64,000 nt of DNA from Enterovibrio baiacu (lineage in GTDB: Bacteria; Pseudomonadota; Gammaproteobacteria; Enterobacterales; Vibrionaceae): contig NZ_SCHN01000009.1 in assembly GCF_004120195.1 (NCBI RefSeq), positions 331,031 to 395,030 of the forward strand, read 5' to 3'. The translations under genes and the position numbers were made by a program. The notes under the pieces are model-generated. The model was not told the DNA's origin, searched no databases, and worked only from the letters and a program-made list of their open reading frames with translations. Shown here in pieces: positions 36,464-45,122 of the stretch; positions within the stretch are counted from its first letter, which is position 1, and the number at the start of each line of letters is the position of its first letter.

Positions 36464-37582
36464 ATGATGAGCTGTTGTATCCGTTTTACGCGTTCTATTC
36501 ATGCAAAACGTCTTACCCAATTTGCCACCAAAGCAGTGGGTTCAATAACGCTTGGGGTCATGCTAGCAAGTGCAACGTCAACTGCGGCATTGGCTGCGGA
36601 TGAAAAAATTCGCTGGAAAGTTCAAGCCGTATTCGGCACCCACCTTCCTGCACTTGGCGACCCTGTCACCCTCGTCGCTGAGCAAATCGAAAAAGCCACT
36701 GATGGTGATATCCGTTTCAAAATCTATGAGCCAGGAAAGCTGGTGCCGCCTTTTGGGATCACGGAAGCCATTAAGAATAAACAGATTGATGCAGGGTATA
36801 CCTGGTTAGGTTATGACCAAGGAAAAATTCCTTCCGCTGCGCTCTTTGCTGCTGTTCCTTTCGGCATGGAACCTTGGGAGTACGCAACATGGTGGTATGA
36901 AGGCGAAGGCCAAGCGTTGGCAGAAGAACTCTACGGTAAACACGGTGTGCACCCCGTACTGTGTAGCGTGATTGGCCCTGAAACCGCAGGCTGGTTTACC
37001 AAAGAGATGAACGACGTGACCGATTTTAAAGGGCTCAAGATTCGCTTCGCCGGCATTGGCGGCAAAGTGCTTCAAAAAGCGGGGGCGTCGGTCACGGTGC
37101 TACCGGGGGGCGAAATCTTCCCTGCATTAGAAAAAGGCGCGATTGATGCCACTGAGTTTTCTATGCCTGCCATCGACCAATTAATGGGCTTCGATAAAAT
37201 CGCGAAGAATAACTACTTCCCCGGTTGGCACCAAACCTTCACCGCATCTCATCTCGTGGTGAACAAAGACGTGTGGAATGGCTTGTCTGATTCCACCAAA
37301 GCCACCATCGACATGGCGTGTACCGCAGGGACATTCCGTGCCCTAACACGTGGTGAGTCTTTGCAAGGCAAGGTCATGGCGGGTTTCGAAGAGAAAGGTG
37401 TTACGGCACGAACGCTTAACGACGAACTGCTGCAAGATCTGAAAGGGCTGACCGATGAAGTGATGCTTGAAATCTCAGAAAACGATGCGGATTTCAAACG
37501 TATTTATGCGTCCCAACAAGATTTTATGAAGGAATACAAAGCGTGGAAAACCAAGGCGTACTTGCCACGTCACTTTAACTAA
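36464..37582 (+). CDS. TRAP transporter substrate-binding protein DctP (TakP-like)
   Basis: 372-residue periplasmic receptor with a signal peptide of about 45 residues, cleaved near AALAA-DEK. The mature part starts IRWKVQAVFGTH. It contains FKGLKIRFAGIGGKVLQKAG (about 186-205) with the conserved arginine that binds substrate carboxylates, then the VLPGGEIFPALEKGAIDATEF segment and YFPGWHQ. These are features of the DctP branch that includes 2-oxoacid and lactate binders such as TakP. ATG 36464 follows TAAGGGG. The neighbouring dehydrogenases suggest a small hydroxy- or oxo-monocarboxylate, for example 3-hydroxypropionate (inference). Confidence 0.9.
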   Translation: MMSCCIRFTRSIHAKRLTQFATKAVGSITLGVMLASATSTAALAADEKIRWKVQAVFGTHLPALGDPVTLVAEQIEKATDGDIRFKIYEPGKLVPPFGITEAIKNKQIDAGYTWLGYDQGKIPSAALFAAVPFGMEPWEYATWWYEGEGQALAEELYGKHGVHPVLCSVIGPETAGWFTKEMNDVTDFKGLKIRFAGIGGKVLQKAGASVTVLPGGEIFPALEKGAIDATEFSMPAIDQLMGFDKIAKNNYFPGWHQTFTASHLVVNKDVWNGLSDSTKATIDMACTAGTFRALTRGESLQGKVMAGFEEKGVTARTLNDELLQDLKGLTDEVMLEISENDADFKRIYASQQDFMKEYKAWKTKAYLPRHFN

Positions 37583-37629
37583 TGCGCTTTGATTAACAAG
37601 CAGCGGCAGTTTGCACCACTTATAACACG

Positions 37630-37674
37630 GGTTTCTTCTCGCCAATTTGTTTGCCGAGTTAGTGGGAAGAAACC
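37630..37674 (+). promoter_or_regulatory. intercistronic inverted repeat after dctP
   Basis: GGTTTCTTC (37630-37638) pairs with GAAGAAACC (37666-37674) in the 125-base gap between the binding protein and small permease genes. Probably an mRNA-stability or partial-termination hairpin. Confidence 0.45.
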
Positions 37675-37707
37675 GATAAAAGGATTGCAACGCGTCTTGG
37701 GGGAAAT

Positions 37708-38388
37708 ATGCAGTCAGGAAATGGAATACCGTCCTTTGATGTTGGGCAAGCGCTACAAAAAGCGCCACCTGTGGATGACATGCCCACCACCGCCTTGTCG
37801 CGAGGGTTTGATCGTGTCGTGCGCTGGGTAGGGCATTGTATGTCGTGGGTGTGGGTCATCTTGATGCTGGTGATCATTTTGAATGTCACCATGCGTTACG
37901 CCTTGGGGGAAGGGCGTATTGAGTTTGAAGAATTGCAATGGCACCTGTACGCCTTGGGTTGGTTAGTCGGGCTTTCGTATTGTTACACCGCAGACAACCA
38001 TGTGCGTGTCGATCTGTTCCGCGATCGTTTTTCACAGCGCGTGAAAGCGTGGATTGAATTGCTTGGTACTGTCTGCTTCCTTTTGCCTTTCATTGTATTA
38101 GTGCTGAATTACGGCGTGCCGTTTGTTGCCTATTCATGGGAACTCGGTGAAGTGTCTTCCGCGCCCGGCGGATTGCCTTATCGCTGGGTGATGAAAGGCA
38201 TTCTGCTGTTCAGTTTCGCGCTGCTGGGTCTTGCCGTTATCGCACGCATGTCACGCGTTATCGCCTTTTTGTTCCTCACGCCGCCAGCGATAACCTTTGT
38301 TGAGCTAAACAGTAGTGACGCATCGGGCGTGGCAAATCAAGCTGACACCGCAGCGTCCGACAAGGAAGGAGGGCGCAATGGAAATTAA
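37708..38388 (+). CDS. TRAP transporter small permease DctQ
   Basis: 226 residues with four membrane helices. A long cytoplasmic N-terminus of about 40 residues precedes helix 1 (WVWVILMLVIILNVTMRYALG). The family segment IEFEELQWHLYALGWLVGLSYCY then DNHVRVDL matches DctQ. The C-terminal 35 residues are polar and unusual. ATG follows GGGGGAAAT. The stop lies 11 bases inside the next gene, so DctQ and DctM are translationally coupled. Confidence 0.9.
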   Translation: MQSGNGIPSFDVGQALQKAPPVDDMPTTALSRGFDRVVRWVGHCMSWVWVILMLVIILNVTMRYALGEGRIEFEELQWHLYALGWLVGLSYCYTADNHVRVDLFRDRFSQRVKAWIELLGTVCFLLPFIVLVLNYGVPFVAYSWELGEVSSAPGGLPYRWVMKGILLFSFALLGLAVIARMSRVIAFLFLTPPAITFVELNSSDASGVANQADTAASDKEGGRNGN

Positions 38389-39733
38389 TGAAATCCTCGT
38401 GCTCATGATGTTTGGGTCGTTCGTCCTTCTGCTGTTCACTGGCTTTCCCGTGGCATGGGTGCTTGGCGGTATTGCGTTGGCTTTTGTGCCTATCGCGATG
38501 CTGGCGGATGAATGGTTTGATGCCTTTATCGGCATCGACTGGAACTATGTGTCTATCGTCATTCCTCGAATATGGGATGTCATGACCAACTGGGTGCTGG
38601 TGGCTTTACCCATGTTTATTTTCATGGGGTTGATGCTCGATCGCTCGGGTGTGGCAGAAGATTTGATGGGCAACCTGGTCAAACTGTTTGGTCGCGTGCG
38701 CGGCGGTTTGGCGGTCACGGTAACGTTTGTGGGCATGCTTCTCGCCGCCTCAACAGGCATCATTGGCGCATCGGTTGTGTTGCTCGCTGTCCTCGGTATT
38801 CCGTTAATGATGCGCGATGGATACAGCAAAGAGCTGGCCTGTGGCACCGTCTGTTCAACAGGGACGTTGGGCATTCTGGTTCCCCCAAGCATCATGCTGG
38901 TGATGATGGGGGATCGCATCGGCGTGTCCGTCGGGGATCTGTTTCTCGGCGCGGTATTTCCGGGGTTGTTACTCGCCTCTTTGTATGTCGCCTACATCCT
39001 GATTCTGGGGTATTGCCGCTCGGATCTCGCCCCCGTGTCTGAATCCGCAGAGCACGTGACTTTACCGATAGTCTTCAAAGCACTCAAAGCGGCATTGCCG
39101 ACGGCAGCGCTGATCATCTGTGTGTTGGGTTCTATCTTCATGGGCATCGCCACGCCGACAGAAGCATCGGGTGTCGGCGCGTTTGGGGCGACCTTGCTGG
39201 CGTTTAGCCGTGGGCGTTTAAACCTTTCCGTGTTCCGCGAAGTCGGGCGAGAAACCACCAAAACCACGGCATTTATTTTCGCATTGATCGTCGGTGCGAC
39301 GGCGTTTTCGCTGGTGCTTCGTGGTTTGGGGGGCGATGAATTGATCGAGAAGGCTTTAACAGGGCTGCCGTTCAGCCCAACGGGCATTGTTATCTCGATT
39401 CTGATCGTGACTTTCTTACTGGGTTTTGTGCTGGATTGGATAGAACTCACGCTGATTATCTTGCCGCTGGTTGCGCCCGTGGTCAGCAGCCTAGGGTTCG
39501 ATCTGGTGTGGTTTGCTGTGTTGTTTGCGGTGTGTTTACAAACTTCATTTCTGACGCCGCCTGTTGGCTTTGCACTTTTCTATCTCAAAGGGGTAGTCCC
39601 TGAGGGGATCAATATCACGCACATCTATCGGGGTGTTGTGCCTTTCATTGTTATTCAGCTCTTTGGTCTTGCCATTGTGTTTTGGGCGCCCGCTATCGTG
39701 ACCTGGCTGCCTGCGTCGGTTTACGGCCCTTAA
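38378..39733 (+). CDS. TRAP transporter large permease DctM
   Basis: 451 residues from the ATG at 38378, preceded by AAGGAGGG. The upstream extension in frame is inside dctQ. The protein has twelve or so helices with DctM motifs: FPVAWVLGGIAL, AASTGIIGASVVLL (near 128), GTLGILVPPSIMLVMMGD (near 165), GIATPTEASGVGAFGA (near 262) and FLTPPVGFALFYLKGV near the C-terminus. It is the sodium-driven transport subunit paired with the preceding DctP and DctQ. Confidence 0.93.
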   Translation: MEINEILVLMMFGSFVLLLFTGFPVAWVLGGIALAFVPIAMLADEWFDAFIGIDWNYVSIVIPRIWDVMTNWVLVALPMFIFMGLMLDRSGVAEDLMGNLVKLFGRVRGGLAVTVTFVGMLLAASTGIIGASVVLLAVLGIPLMMRDGYSKELACGTVCSTGTLGILVPPSIMLVMMGDRIGVSVGDLFLGAVFPGLLLASLYVAYILILGYCRSDLAPVSESAEHVTLPIVFKALKAALPTAALIICVLGSIFMGIATPTEASGVGAFGATLLAFSRGRLNLSVFREVGRETTKTTAFIFALIVGATAFSLVLRGLGGDELIEKALTGLPFSPTGIVISILIVTFLLGFVLDWIELTLIILPLVAPVVSSLGFDLVWFAVLFAVCLQTSFLTPPVGFALFYLKGVVPEGINITHIYRGVVPFIVIQLFGLAIVFWAPAIVTWLPASVYGP

Positions 39734-39906
39734 TGTGGCGTGCTAGCCCGTTGGAATAACCCACGAACAGTGCTGAGCCGATCAAGGCTTAGTGCCTGAA
39801 AATACGCGTTTTACCTTACGTAGATTGCCATAAATACGACAAAACAGGCCGGGAGAGATCTGCGTGAAATATGGCGTTTGAATTAAAAAATCGATGAGGA
39901 GTCGCT

Positions 39907-41076
39907 ATGTCTACATCCGTTTTATTACCTCAGTTTATAGAGATAGGGGAAGGCGCAAGCCAAAAGGTCTCGGATATTCTGACCGCGCTGGGTTGCCGAA
40001 ATCCATTGATCATCACAGACAAAACCATGGTGTCGCTGGGTCAGGTAGCGCTGATTCAACAACGCCTTCGTGACAGTGGCATGGGGGAGGAGGTGTATGA
40101 CGACACCATTCCTGAGCCAACGGATGCCTCCATTCTTGATGGCGTAAAAGTGCTGAGAAAAGGGAGCTATGACAGCTTGGTTGCGCTTGGCGGCGGTAGT
40201 GTTATCGACAGTGCAAAAGCCATGTCCGTGCTCGCCAAACGTGGTGATTCGATGCGTGATTTTAAGTTTCCGCGCATTGTATCTGAAGCGGGGTTGCCGT
40301 TGATCGCCATTCCCACCACCGCAGGGACGGGGTCTGAAACCACACGTTTTACGGTGATCACCGATGAGGTGAGTGACGAGAAAATGCTGTGCGTTGGCCC
40401 TGCGTTTATGCCGGTTGCTGCGCTGGTGGACGCTTCTCTCACTCTTAGCTTGCCTGCCCGTGCCACGGCAGATACAGGCATTGATGCCATGACGCATGCC
40501 ATGGAAGCGTACGTCAGCAAAAAGGCCAACGCCTTCAGTGATTACAACGCCTTAGAAGCACTGCGTTTGATTGGCCCAAACCTGCGCACTGTGTGCAAAG
40601 AGCCGAAAAACCGACAGGCACGCGCAGACATGATGCTAGGCGCAACCCTTGCGGGCATTGCCTTTTCAAATGCTTCTGTCGCCTTGGTGCATGGCATGAG
40701 CCGACCTATCGGGGCTGCGTTTCACGTTCCGCATGGCCTTTCTAATGCCATGTTACTGCCCATCGTCACCGCGTATTCCATTCCTTCTGCAGCAGAGCGT
40801 TATGCCGAGTGCGCGCGCGCCATGGGCGTTGCCAGCGTGCAAGATTCAACCGCGAGTGCCAATCAAAAGCTGCTTGAAGAACTCGAAGCGATCAACCGTG
40901 AGTTGTCAGTGCCGGGGCCGAAAGCGTTTGGGATTGATGAGCAGCAGTTCTTCGATCTGATGGAAAACATGGCTGAGCAAGCCTTGGCGTCGGGTTCACC
41001 AGGAAATAACCCGCGCGTCCCCGAAAGCGAAGACATTGTTCACCTCTACAAGCAGCTTTGGGCAACCGCCTCTTAG
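39907..41076 (+). CDS. iron-containing alcohol dehydrogenase (DddB-like candidate)
   Basis: 389 residues, full length for group III alcohol dehydrogenases. The nucleotide site is LGGGSVIDSAKA (94-105) and IPTTAGTGSE (135-144). The metal ligands are Asp193, His197, His262 and His276 (GIDAMTHAMEA, VHGMSRPIGAAFHVPHG). A TRAP importer lies upstream and an MmsA-type dehydrogenase downstream. In DMSP catabolism DddB of this family oxidises 3-hydroxypropionate to malonate semialdehyde, which DddC (MmsA-like) then converts to acetyl-CoA. The same gene pair suggests that reaction here, but other short hydroxy acids or diols are possible. Confidence 0.88.
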   Translation: MSTSVLLPQFIEIGEGASQKVSDILTALGCRNPLIITDKTMVSLGQVALIQQRLRDSGMGEEVYDDTIPEPTDASILDGVKVLRKGSYDSLVALGGGSVIDSAKAMSVLAKRGDSMRDFKFPRIVSEAGLPLIAIPTTAGTGSETTRFTVITDEVSDEKMLCVGPAFMPVAALVDASLTLSLPARATADTGIDAMTHAMEAYVSKKANAFSDYNALEALRLIGPNLRTVCKEPKNRQARADMMLGATLAGIAFSNASVALVHGMSRPIGAAFHVPHGLSNAMLLPIVTAYSIPSAAERYAECARAMGVASVQDSTASANQKLLEELEAINRELSVPGPKAFGIDEQQFFDLMENMAEQALASGSPGNNPRVPESEDIVHLYKQLWATAS

Positions 41077-41198
41077 GGAAATATTTAAGTGAAGACTCGC
41101 CATTTTGGGCGGTCTTCCGAGATGTGAGTGACGTGAGAAAACCAGAGAGAACCAATCAAAACCTATAGCGATAAATGGCATTTAAAAAGGAGTAGTTT

Positions 41199-42695
41199 AT
41201 GGAAACCATTGGACATTTGATCAACGGTGAAATCCGCGCCGACAGCGAAAACACGCAAGCGATCTTTAACCCGTCCACGGGGTCGGTTGAAAAGCGCGTC
41301 GTGCTTGGCGGTGTCGCGAGTGTCGAAGATGCCGTTGCAGCAGCAAAAGCGGCGTACCCTGTATGGCGCGCCACCCCCCCGATTCGTCGTGCAAGGGTCA
41401 TGCAAGAATTCAAGCGACTCCTTGAAGCGAATGCAGACACCATTTGTCGTCTGATTGGCGAAGAGCACGGCAAGATAAAACACGATGCAATGGGGGAATT
41501 GCAACGTGGAATCGAAAATGTCGAATACGCCTGCGGCGTGCCAGAACTGCTCAAAGGCGAACACAGCCGAAATGTGGGGCCTAACATCGATTCTTGGAGT
41601 GAGTTCCAGCCGCTTGGTGTGGTTGCAGGGATCACCCCATTTAACTTTCCCGTGATGGTACCGCTTTGGATGTATCCCTTAGCGATTGCCTGCGGCAACT
41701 GCTTTATTTTGAAACCCTCTGAACGCGTGCCGGGTTCTACCTTGTTCGTTGCACAATTGCTGCAAGAAGCGGGGTTGCCACCGGGTGTGTTCAATGTCGT
41801 GAATGGGGATCGGGACGTGGTTGATCAATTGATCGCCCACAAAGGAATAAGCGCAATCAGCTTTGTTGGCTCAACACCCGTAGCAGAAGCCATTTACACC
41901 AAAGCGAGTGCGCTCGGTAAGCGGTGCCAAGCGCTGGGTGGCGCGAAAAACCACGCCATTGTCATGCCCGATGCCGACATGGATAACGCCGTGAACCAGC
42001 TTCTCGGTGCCGCGTTTGGTTCATCAGGAGAGCGTTGTATGGCGCTGTCTGTGGCGGTGGCGGTGGGCGACGCTGCCGCAGACATGCTGGTGAGCAAGCT
42101 CTCAGCCGCGATGGAAGATCTGAAAGTGGGCGCGTTTGAAGATGAAAGCAATGACTTCGGGCCTGTCATCACCGAAGCGCACAAAGAGCGCATTCTCGGC
42201 TTGATTACCAGTGCCGAAGACGACGGTGCAGACGTGGTGGTTGATGGTCGTCAGCCCTATGTGGATGGGTATCCGTTTGGCTTCTTCGTTGGTGCGACAC
42301 TGATAGACCGCGTAACCACGAACATGGAAAGCTATCGACAAGAGATCTTTGGCCCTGTGCTGCAAGTGGTGCGTGCGAACAGCATGGAGGAAGCTATGCA
42401 AATCATCAACGAACATGAGTACGGCAACGGCACCTGTATTTTCACCCGTGACGGTGAAGCAGCGCGTTATTTCTCTGATCACATTGAAGTGGGCATGGTT
42501 GGCATCAATGTGCCATTGCCAGTTCCCGTGGCGTATCACAGCTTCGGCGGGTGGAAACGTTCCTTCTTCGGTGACCTGAGTGCCTATGGCCCAGACGGTG
42601 TGCGCTTCTATACGCGCAGGAAAACCATCACCCAGCGTTGGCCTTCGATGAACGTGCGAGAAGGGGTCACGTTCTCGATGCCAACAATGAAATAG
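41199..42695 (+). CDS. mmsA: CoA-acylating (methyl)malonate-semialdehyde dehydrogenase
   Basis: 498 residues, standard for MmsA. The catalytic cysteine is Cys280 in SSGERCMALS, and the aldehyde-binding Asn150 lies in TPFNFPVMVP. The general-base glutamate of ordinary aldehyde dehydrogenases is replaced (LGGAKNH at 246-252), which marks the CoA-dependent MmsA/IolA/DddC group. It converts methylmalonate or malonate semialdehyde with CoA and NAD to propionyl- or acetyl-CoA plus CO2. Paired with the iron dehydrogenase gene, it most likely acts on malonate semialdehyde. No valine or inositol pathway genes are seen nearby. ATG follows AAGGAG. Confidence 0.93.
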   Translation: METIGHLINGEIRADSENTQAIFNPSTGSVEKRVVLGGVASVEDAVAAAKAAYPVWRATPPIRRARVMQEFKRLLEANADTICRLIGEEHGKIKHDAMGELQRGIENVEYACGVPELLKGEHSRNVGPNIDSWSEFQPLGVVAGITPFNFPVMVPLWMYPLAIACGNCFILKPSERVPGSTLFVAQLLQEAGLPPGVFNVVNGDRDVVDQLIAHKGISAISFVGSTPVAEAIYTKASALGKRCQALGGAKNHAIVMPDADMDNAVNQLLGAAFGSSGERCMALSVAVAVGDAAADMLVSKLSAAMEDLKVGAFEDESNDFGPVITEAHKERILGLITSAEDDGADVVVDGRQPYVDGYPFGFFVGATLIDRVTTNMESYRQEIFGPVLQVVRANSMEEAMQIINEHEYGNGTCIFTRDGEAARYFSDHIEVGMVGINVPLPVPVAYHSFGGWKRSFFGDLSAYGPDGVRFYTRRKTITQRWPSMNVREGVTFSMPTMK

Positions 42696-42741
42696 TAGAT
42701 AGCTCGCACAAAACAGTAATTCGTTTCACTATTTGGGGTAT

Positions 42742-42763
42742 CCGGAGCGCCTACGCGCTCCGG
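42742..42763 (+). terminator. hairpin after mmsA (probable terminator)
   Basis: CCGGAGCGC (42742-42750) pairs with GCGCTCCGG (42755-42763) around CTAC, followed by TTT. The short T-run and its position before the iclR-type gene leave read-through possible. Confidence 0.65.
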
Positions 42764-42820
42764 TTTACCGACCATTTAGCCTATAATGCGTGGATTGAAA
42801 TTGGTCTCACAGGTCATAGG

Positions 42821-43591
42821 ATGACGGAACAAAAAAGGGAAAAAGGATCATCGATTCTTCGTGTATTAGAAATCGTTGAAGCGGTTTCTCGTGCCGAGCG
42901 TCCACCCAGTCCCGCAGAACTCGCCATTGAGCTAGACATACCTAAGCCGAGCATTCACCGCTTACTCCAGCAGTTAGAACGCGATGGATTTTTGCAAACC
43001 AACATGCGCGGCCAACTTGTGCCCGGATCGCGTTTGCACGATGTTGCCATGGGCGTGCTTCATGGCACTCGCTTTAAAGCGAACCGCCAAGCCATTTTGC
43101 AGCACCTCTCCGATCACGTGGGTGAAACTTGTGGAATCTCCATTCCCAATGGGAAAGACATGATTTACTACGATCGCGTGCAAGCCAATTGGCCTCTTCA
43201 AATCAGTTTACCGGTTGGCAGTAATACCCCCGTGTGGTGCACCGCCAGTGGAAAGTTGTATCTCAGTTCTTTGCCGGTTCGTCGTCGCCAACGTTTGATC
43301 AATGACCTCAACCTCGCGCCGCTCACGAGAAACACCATCGTTGATCCCGCGAAGCTTGAGAAAGATCTAAAGCAGATAGAGAAAAACGGCTTAGGCGTCG
43401 ATAACGAAGAGTTTGTGGATGGCATGGTTGCGGTCGCGGTACCCATTAAAAATTGCGATGGTGGCTTAGTGGCCTGTTTGTTCACGCACGCGCCTGTTAT
43501 TCGTAAATCTCTCGATGACCTGCTGCAATGTGAACCTCAGCTCCGAGAAGCCGCGGCCAAGCTAGAAGACTTAATGAACCAAGGCATGTAG
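42821..43591 (+). CDS. IclR-family transcriptional regulator
   Basis: 256 residues from ATG 42821. Longer frames upstream lie in mmsA and the terminator. The N-terminal winged helix reads SSILRVLEIVEAVSRAERP, then PAELAIELDIPKPSIHRLLQQLERDGFL. The IclR effector domain follows (PLQISLPVGSNTPVWCTASGKLYLSSLP, DNEEFVDGMVAVAVPIKN). These regulators bind small carboxylates. It is encoded 125 bases after mmsA in the same direction and probably controls the TRAP/dehydrogenase operon. The inverted repeat at 36330-36356 is the candidate target. Confidence 0.9.
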   Translation: MTEQKREKGSSILRVLEIVEAVSRAERPPSPAELAIELDIPKPSIHRLLQQLERDGFLQTNMRGQLVPGSRLHDVAMGVLHGTRFKANRQAILQHLSDHVGETCGISIPNGKDMIYYDRVQANWPLQISLPVGSNTPVWCTASGKLYLSSLPVRRRQRLINDLNLAPLTRNTIVDPAKLEKDLKQIEKNGLGVDNEEFVDGMVAVAVPIKNCDGGLVACLFTHAPVIRKSLDDLLQCEPQLREAAAKLEDLMNQGM

Positions 43592-43959
43592 CCAAGCGCT
43601 ATTGCTCAAACAAGCGCATGACGGGCCACCGCATGCGCTTTTGGTCTGTTTGTGGCTATCGGGGCGGGAATATATTTCACTCATTTTAAATGCCTTCCGT
43701 GTTAATAACTAAATGTGTTGATCGATATATTAATAGTGAGTGTCAACCTGTTATTTGTTACGAGATGAGTTTCATTGCGACAATTTACAAACTTGGTATT
43801 AAAGTGTCTCACAAATGGTAATAAATAATAACTAGTCAAGGCATTGCTAAATGGATGTCATTTTTTAATTATTAACGCGAGCAAGATCGATGTTAAGAAA
43901 TTGTTGCAACTAATTATCTCTACTACGCTATTTAAACCCAATAAAGGAGGTGGTTTGAA
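43592..43959. other. 368-base region between iclR-type gene and lipase gene
   Basis: Apart from the terminator at its left end, nothing was recognised. It is AT-rich near the lipase start. Confidence 0.5.
43612..43642 (+). terminator. terminator after the iclR-type gene
   Basis: AAGCGCATG (43612-43620) pairs with CATGCGCTT (43632-43640), then TT. Confidence 0.75.
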
Positions 43960-45009
43960 ATGCGTAAATTATTACCAATTTTGTCACTCGCGGCAGCGAC
44001 CTTTTCATTCTCTACTTTTGCCGCGCTTGGCAATCATCCCGTGGTGCTTGTTCATGGTTTACAACCTGGGCAACTGGCCTCTCAACCCAATGCTGACGGC
44101 GTTAGTGCCGATGGAGAAGCATACTGGGAAGAGTTCTGGTTAACCCGTGCGGATGAACGAATTGATTGGCCTTCACAGGAACGGATTGCCGGTAAAATAT
44201 CCAGTGATTATATTTGGCCTAAATTAAAACAACTCTCTCAAAATAATACTTGCGCGAACGGTTGTATATTTGTCACGCACTCAACAGGCGACTTGGTTAC
44301 ACGTTATATTTTAGATAACCAAGAAAACTGGCTTTTAAACGAAGGCTTACAGCCTTTAAATATTATCTCAACGTTTGATTTTGCTGGTGCAGGTGGCGGA
44401 TCTGAATTAGCAGATATGGCTGTTAATGTTGCAGAAGGTGGCGGTGTTTTAAACGCAACGTTAAGGTTTGCCCTTTCTTTGTGGATGGGGGAAATACCAA
44501 ACAGTGAAAATACCGGCGTATTAAACGACCTCAAAGTGTCTAATGCTCGTCAAATTGCGCCATTCCCTGATGCACGTGTACCTCGTGTACGTTTTGTGGG
44601 GGATGACAGCGAATACTTTGGTGTGACCTCGCCATTCTTACCAGGGCATGATGATGGCGTAGTCTCAGCTCATTCATCGTGTGGTGCGAGCACTGCTGGA
44701 GATTTCAACAGCTGTTCTCGTTCTGTGGCCTTTGATGGCAAGGTCGCCAACCAATCTCGCGGTGTGTCGAGCTTTATGCCGCAGCACTACCCAATGTTGA
44801 TGGGCGACGGATACGGACACGGTGAACTGATTGGCAATAGCCACCAAGGCAAAGTGACCGCCGCCGATAATTCTGTTTCGCTTGGCAACGGACAAACCGT
44901 GTCGGTTAACACGTCAGACTCTTGGTCTTGGTGGAACTGGGCGACATTCCGTTACGTCGATGGCTCACAAAACGCCACTATGTCAGAGCTGGTTTCAGAT
45001 CTGCTGTGA
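43960..45009 (+). CDS. exported lipase-like alpha/beta hydrolase
   Basis: 349 residues with a signal peptide (cleavage near residue 21). The mature start reads NHPVVLVHGLQPGQ, with the oxyanion segment His32-Gly33. The nucleophile elbow is THSTG with Ser108, so the first glycine of GxSxG is replaced by Thr106. A candidate acid is the Asp-rich PGHDDGVVS (near 229) and the histidine lies in DGYGHGELIG (near 286). Four or more cysteines (NTCANGC, SSCGAS, FNSCSRS) could form disulfides, as expected for an exported protein. The RBS AAAGGAGG is strong. The lipid substrate is unproven. A membrane-anchored unknown protein follows 113 bases downstream. Confidence 0.8.
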   Translation: MRKLLPILSLAAATFSFSTFAALGNHPVVLVHGLQPGQLASQPNADGVSADGEAYWEEFWLTRADERIDWPSQERIAGKISSDYIWPKLKQLSQNNTCANGCIFVTHSTGDLVTRYILDNQENWLLNEGLQPLNIISTFDFAGAGGGSELADMAVNVAEGGGVLNATLRFALSLWMGEIPNSENTGVLNDLKVSNARQIAPFPDARVPRVRFVGDDSEYFGVTSPFLPGHDDGVVSAHSSCGASTAGDFNSCSRSVAFDGKVANQSRGVSSFMPQHYPMLMGDGYGHGELIGNSHQGKVTAADNSVSLGNGQTVSVNTSDSWSWWNWATFRYVDGSQNATMSELVSDLL

Positions 45010-45050
45010 GTGTCTGTGATTAAATGACATCCGAGAACGGAGAGTAACGG

Positions 45051-45070
45051 CAGGAAGCAGAGGCTTCCTG
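45051..45070 (+). terminator. possible terminator or processing hairpin after the lipase gene
   Basis: CAGGAAGC (45051-45058) pairs with GCTTCCTG (45063-45070) and is followed by TCTTTCC. Weak T-run, so read-through into the next gene is plausible. Confidence 0.45.
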
Positions 45071-45122
45071 TCTTTCCGCGCTTTTTACCCCTTTAGGTTT
45101 TTGCACATACAGGCGAGATGCG

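Noticed and set aside
41156..41794. 212-codon antisense frame within mmsA
   Set aside because: Shadow frame opposite a full-length, motif-complete mmsA.
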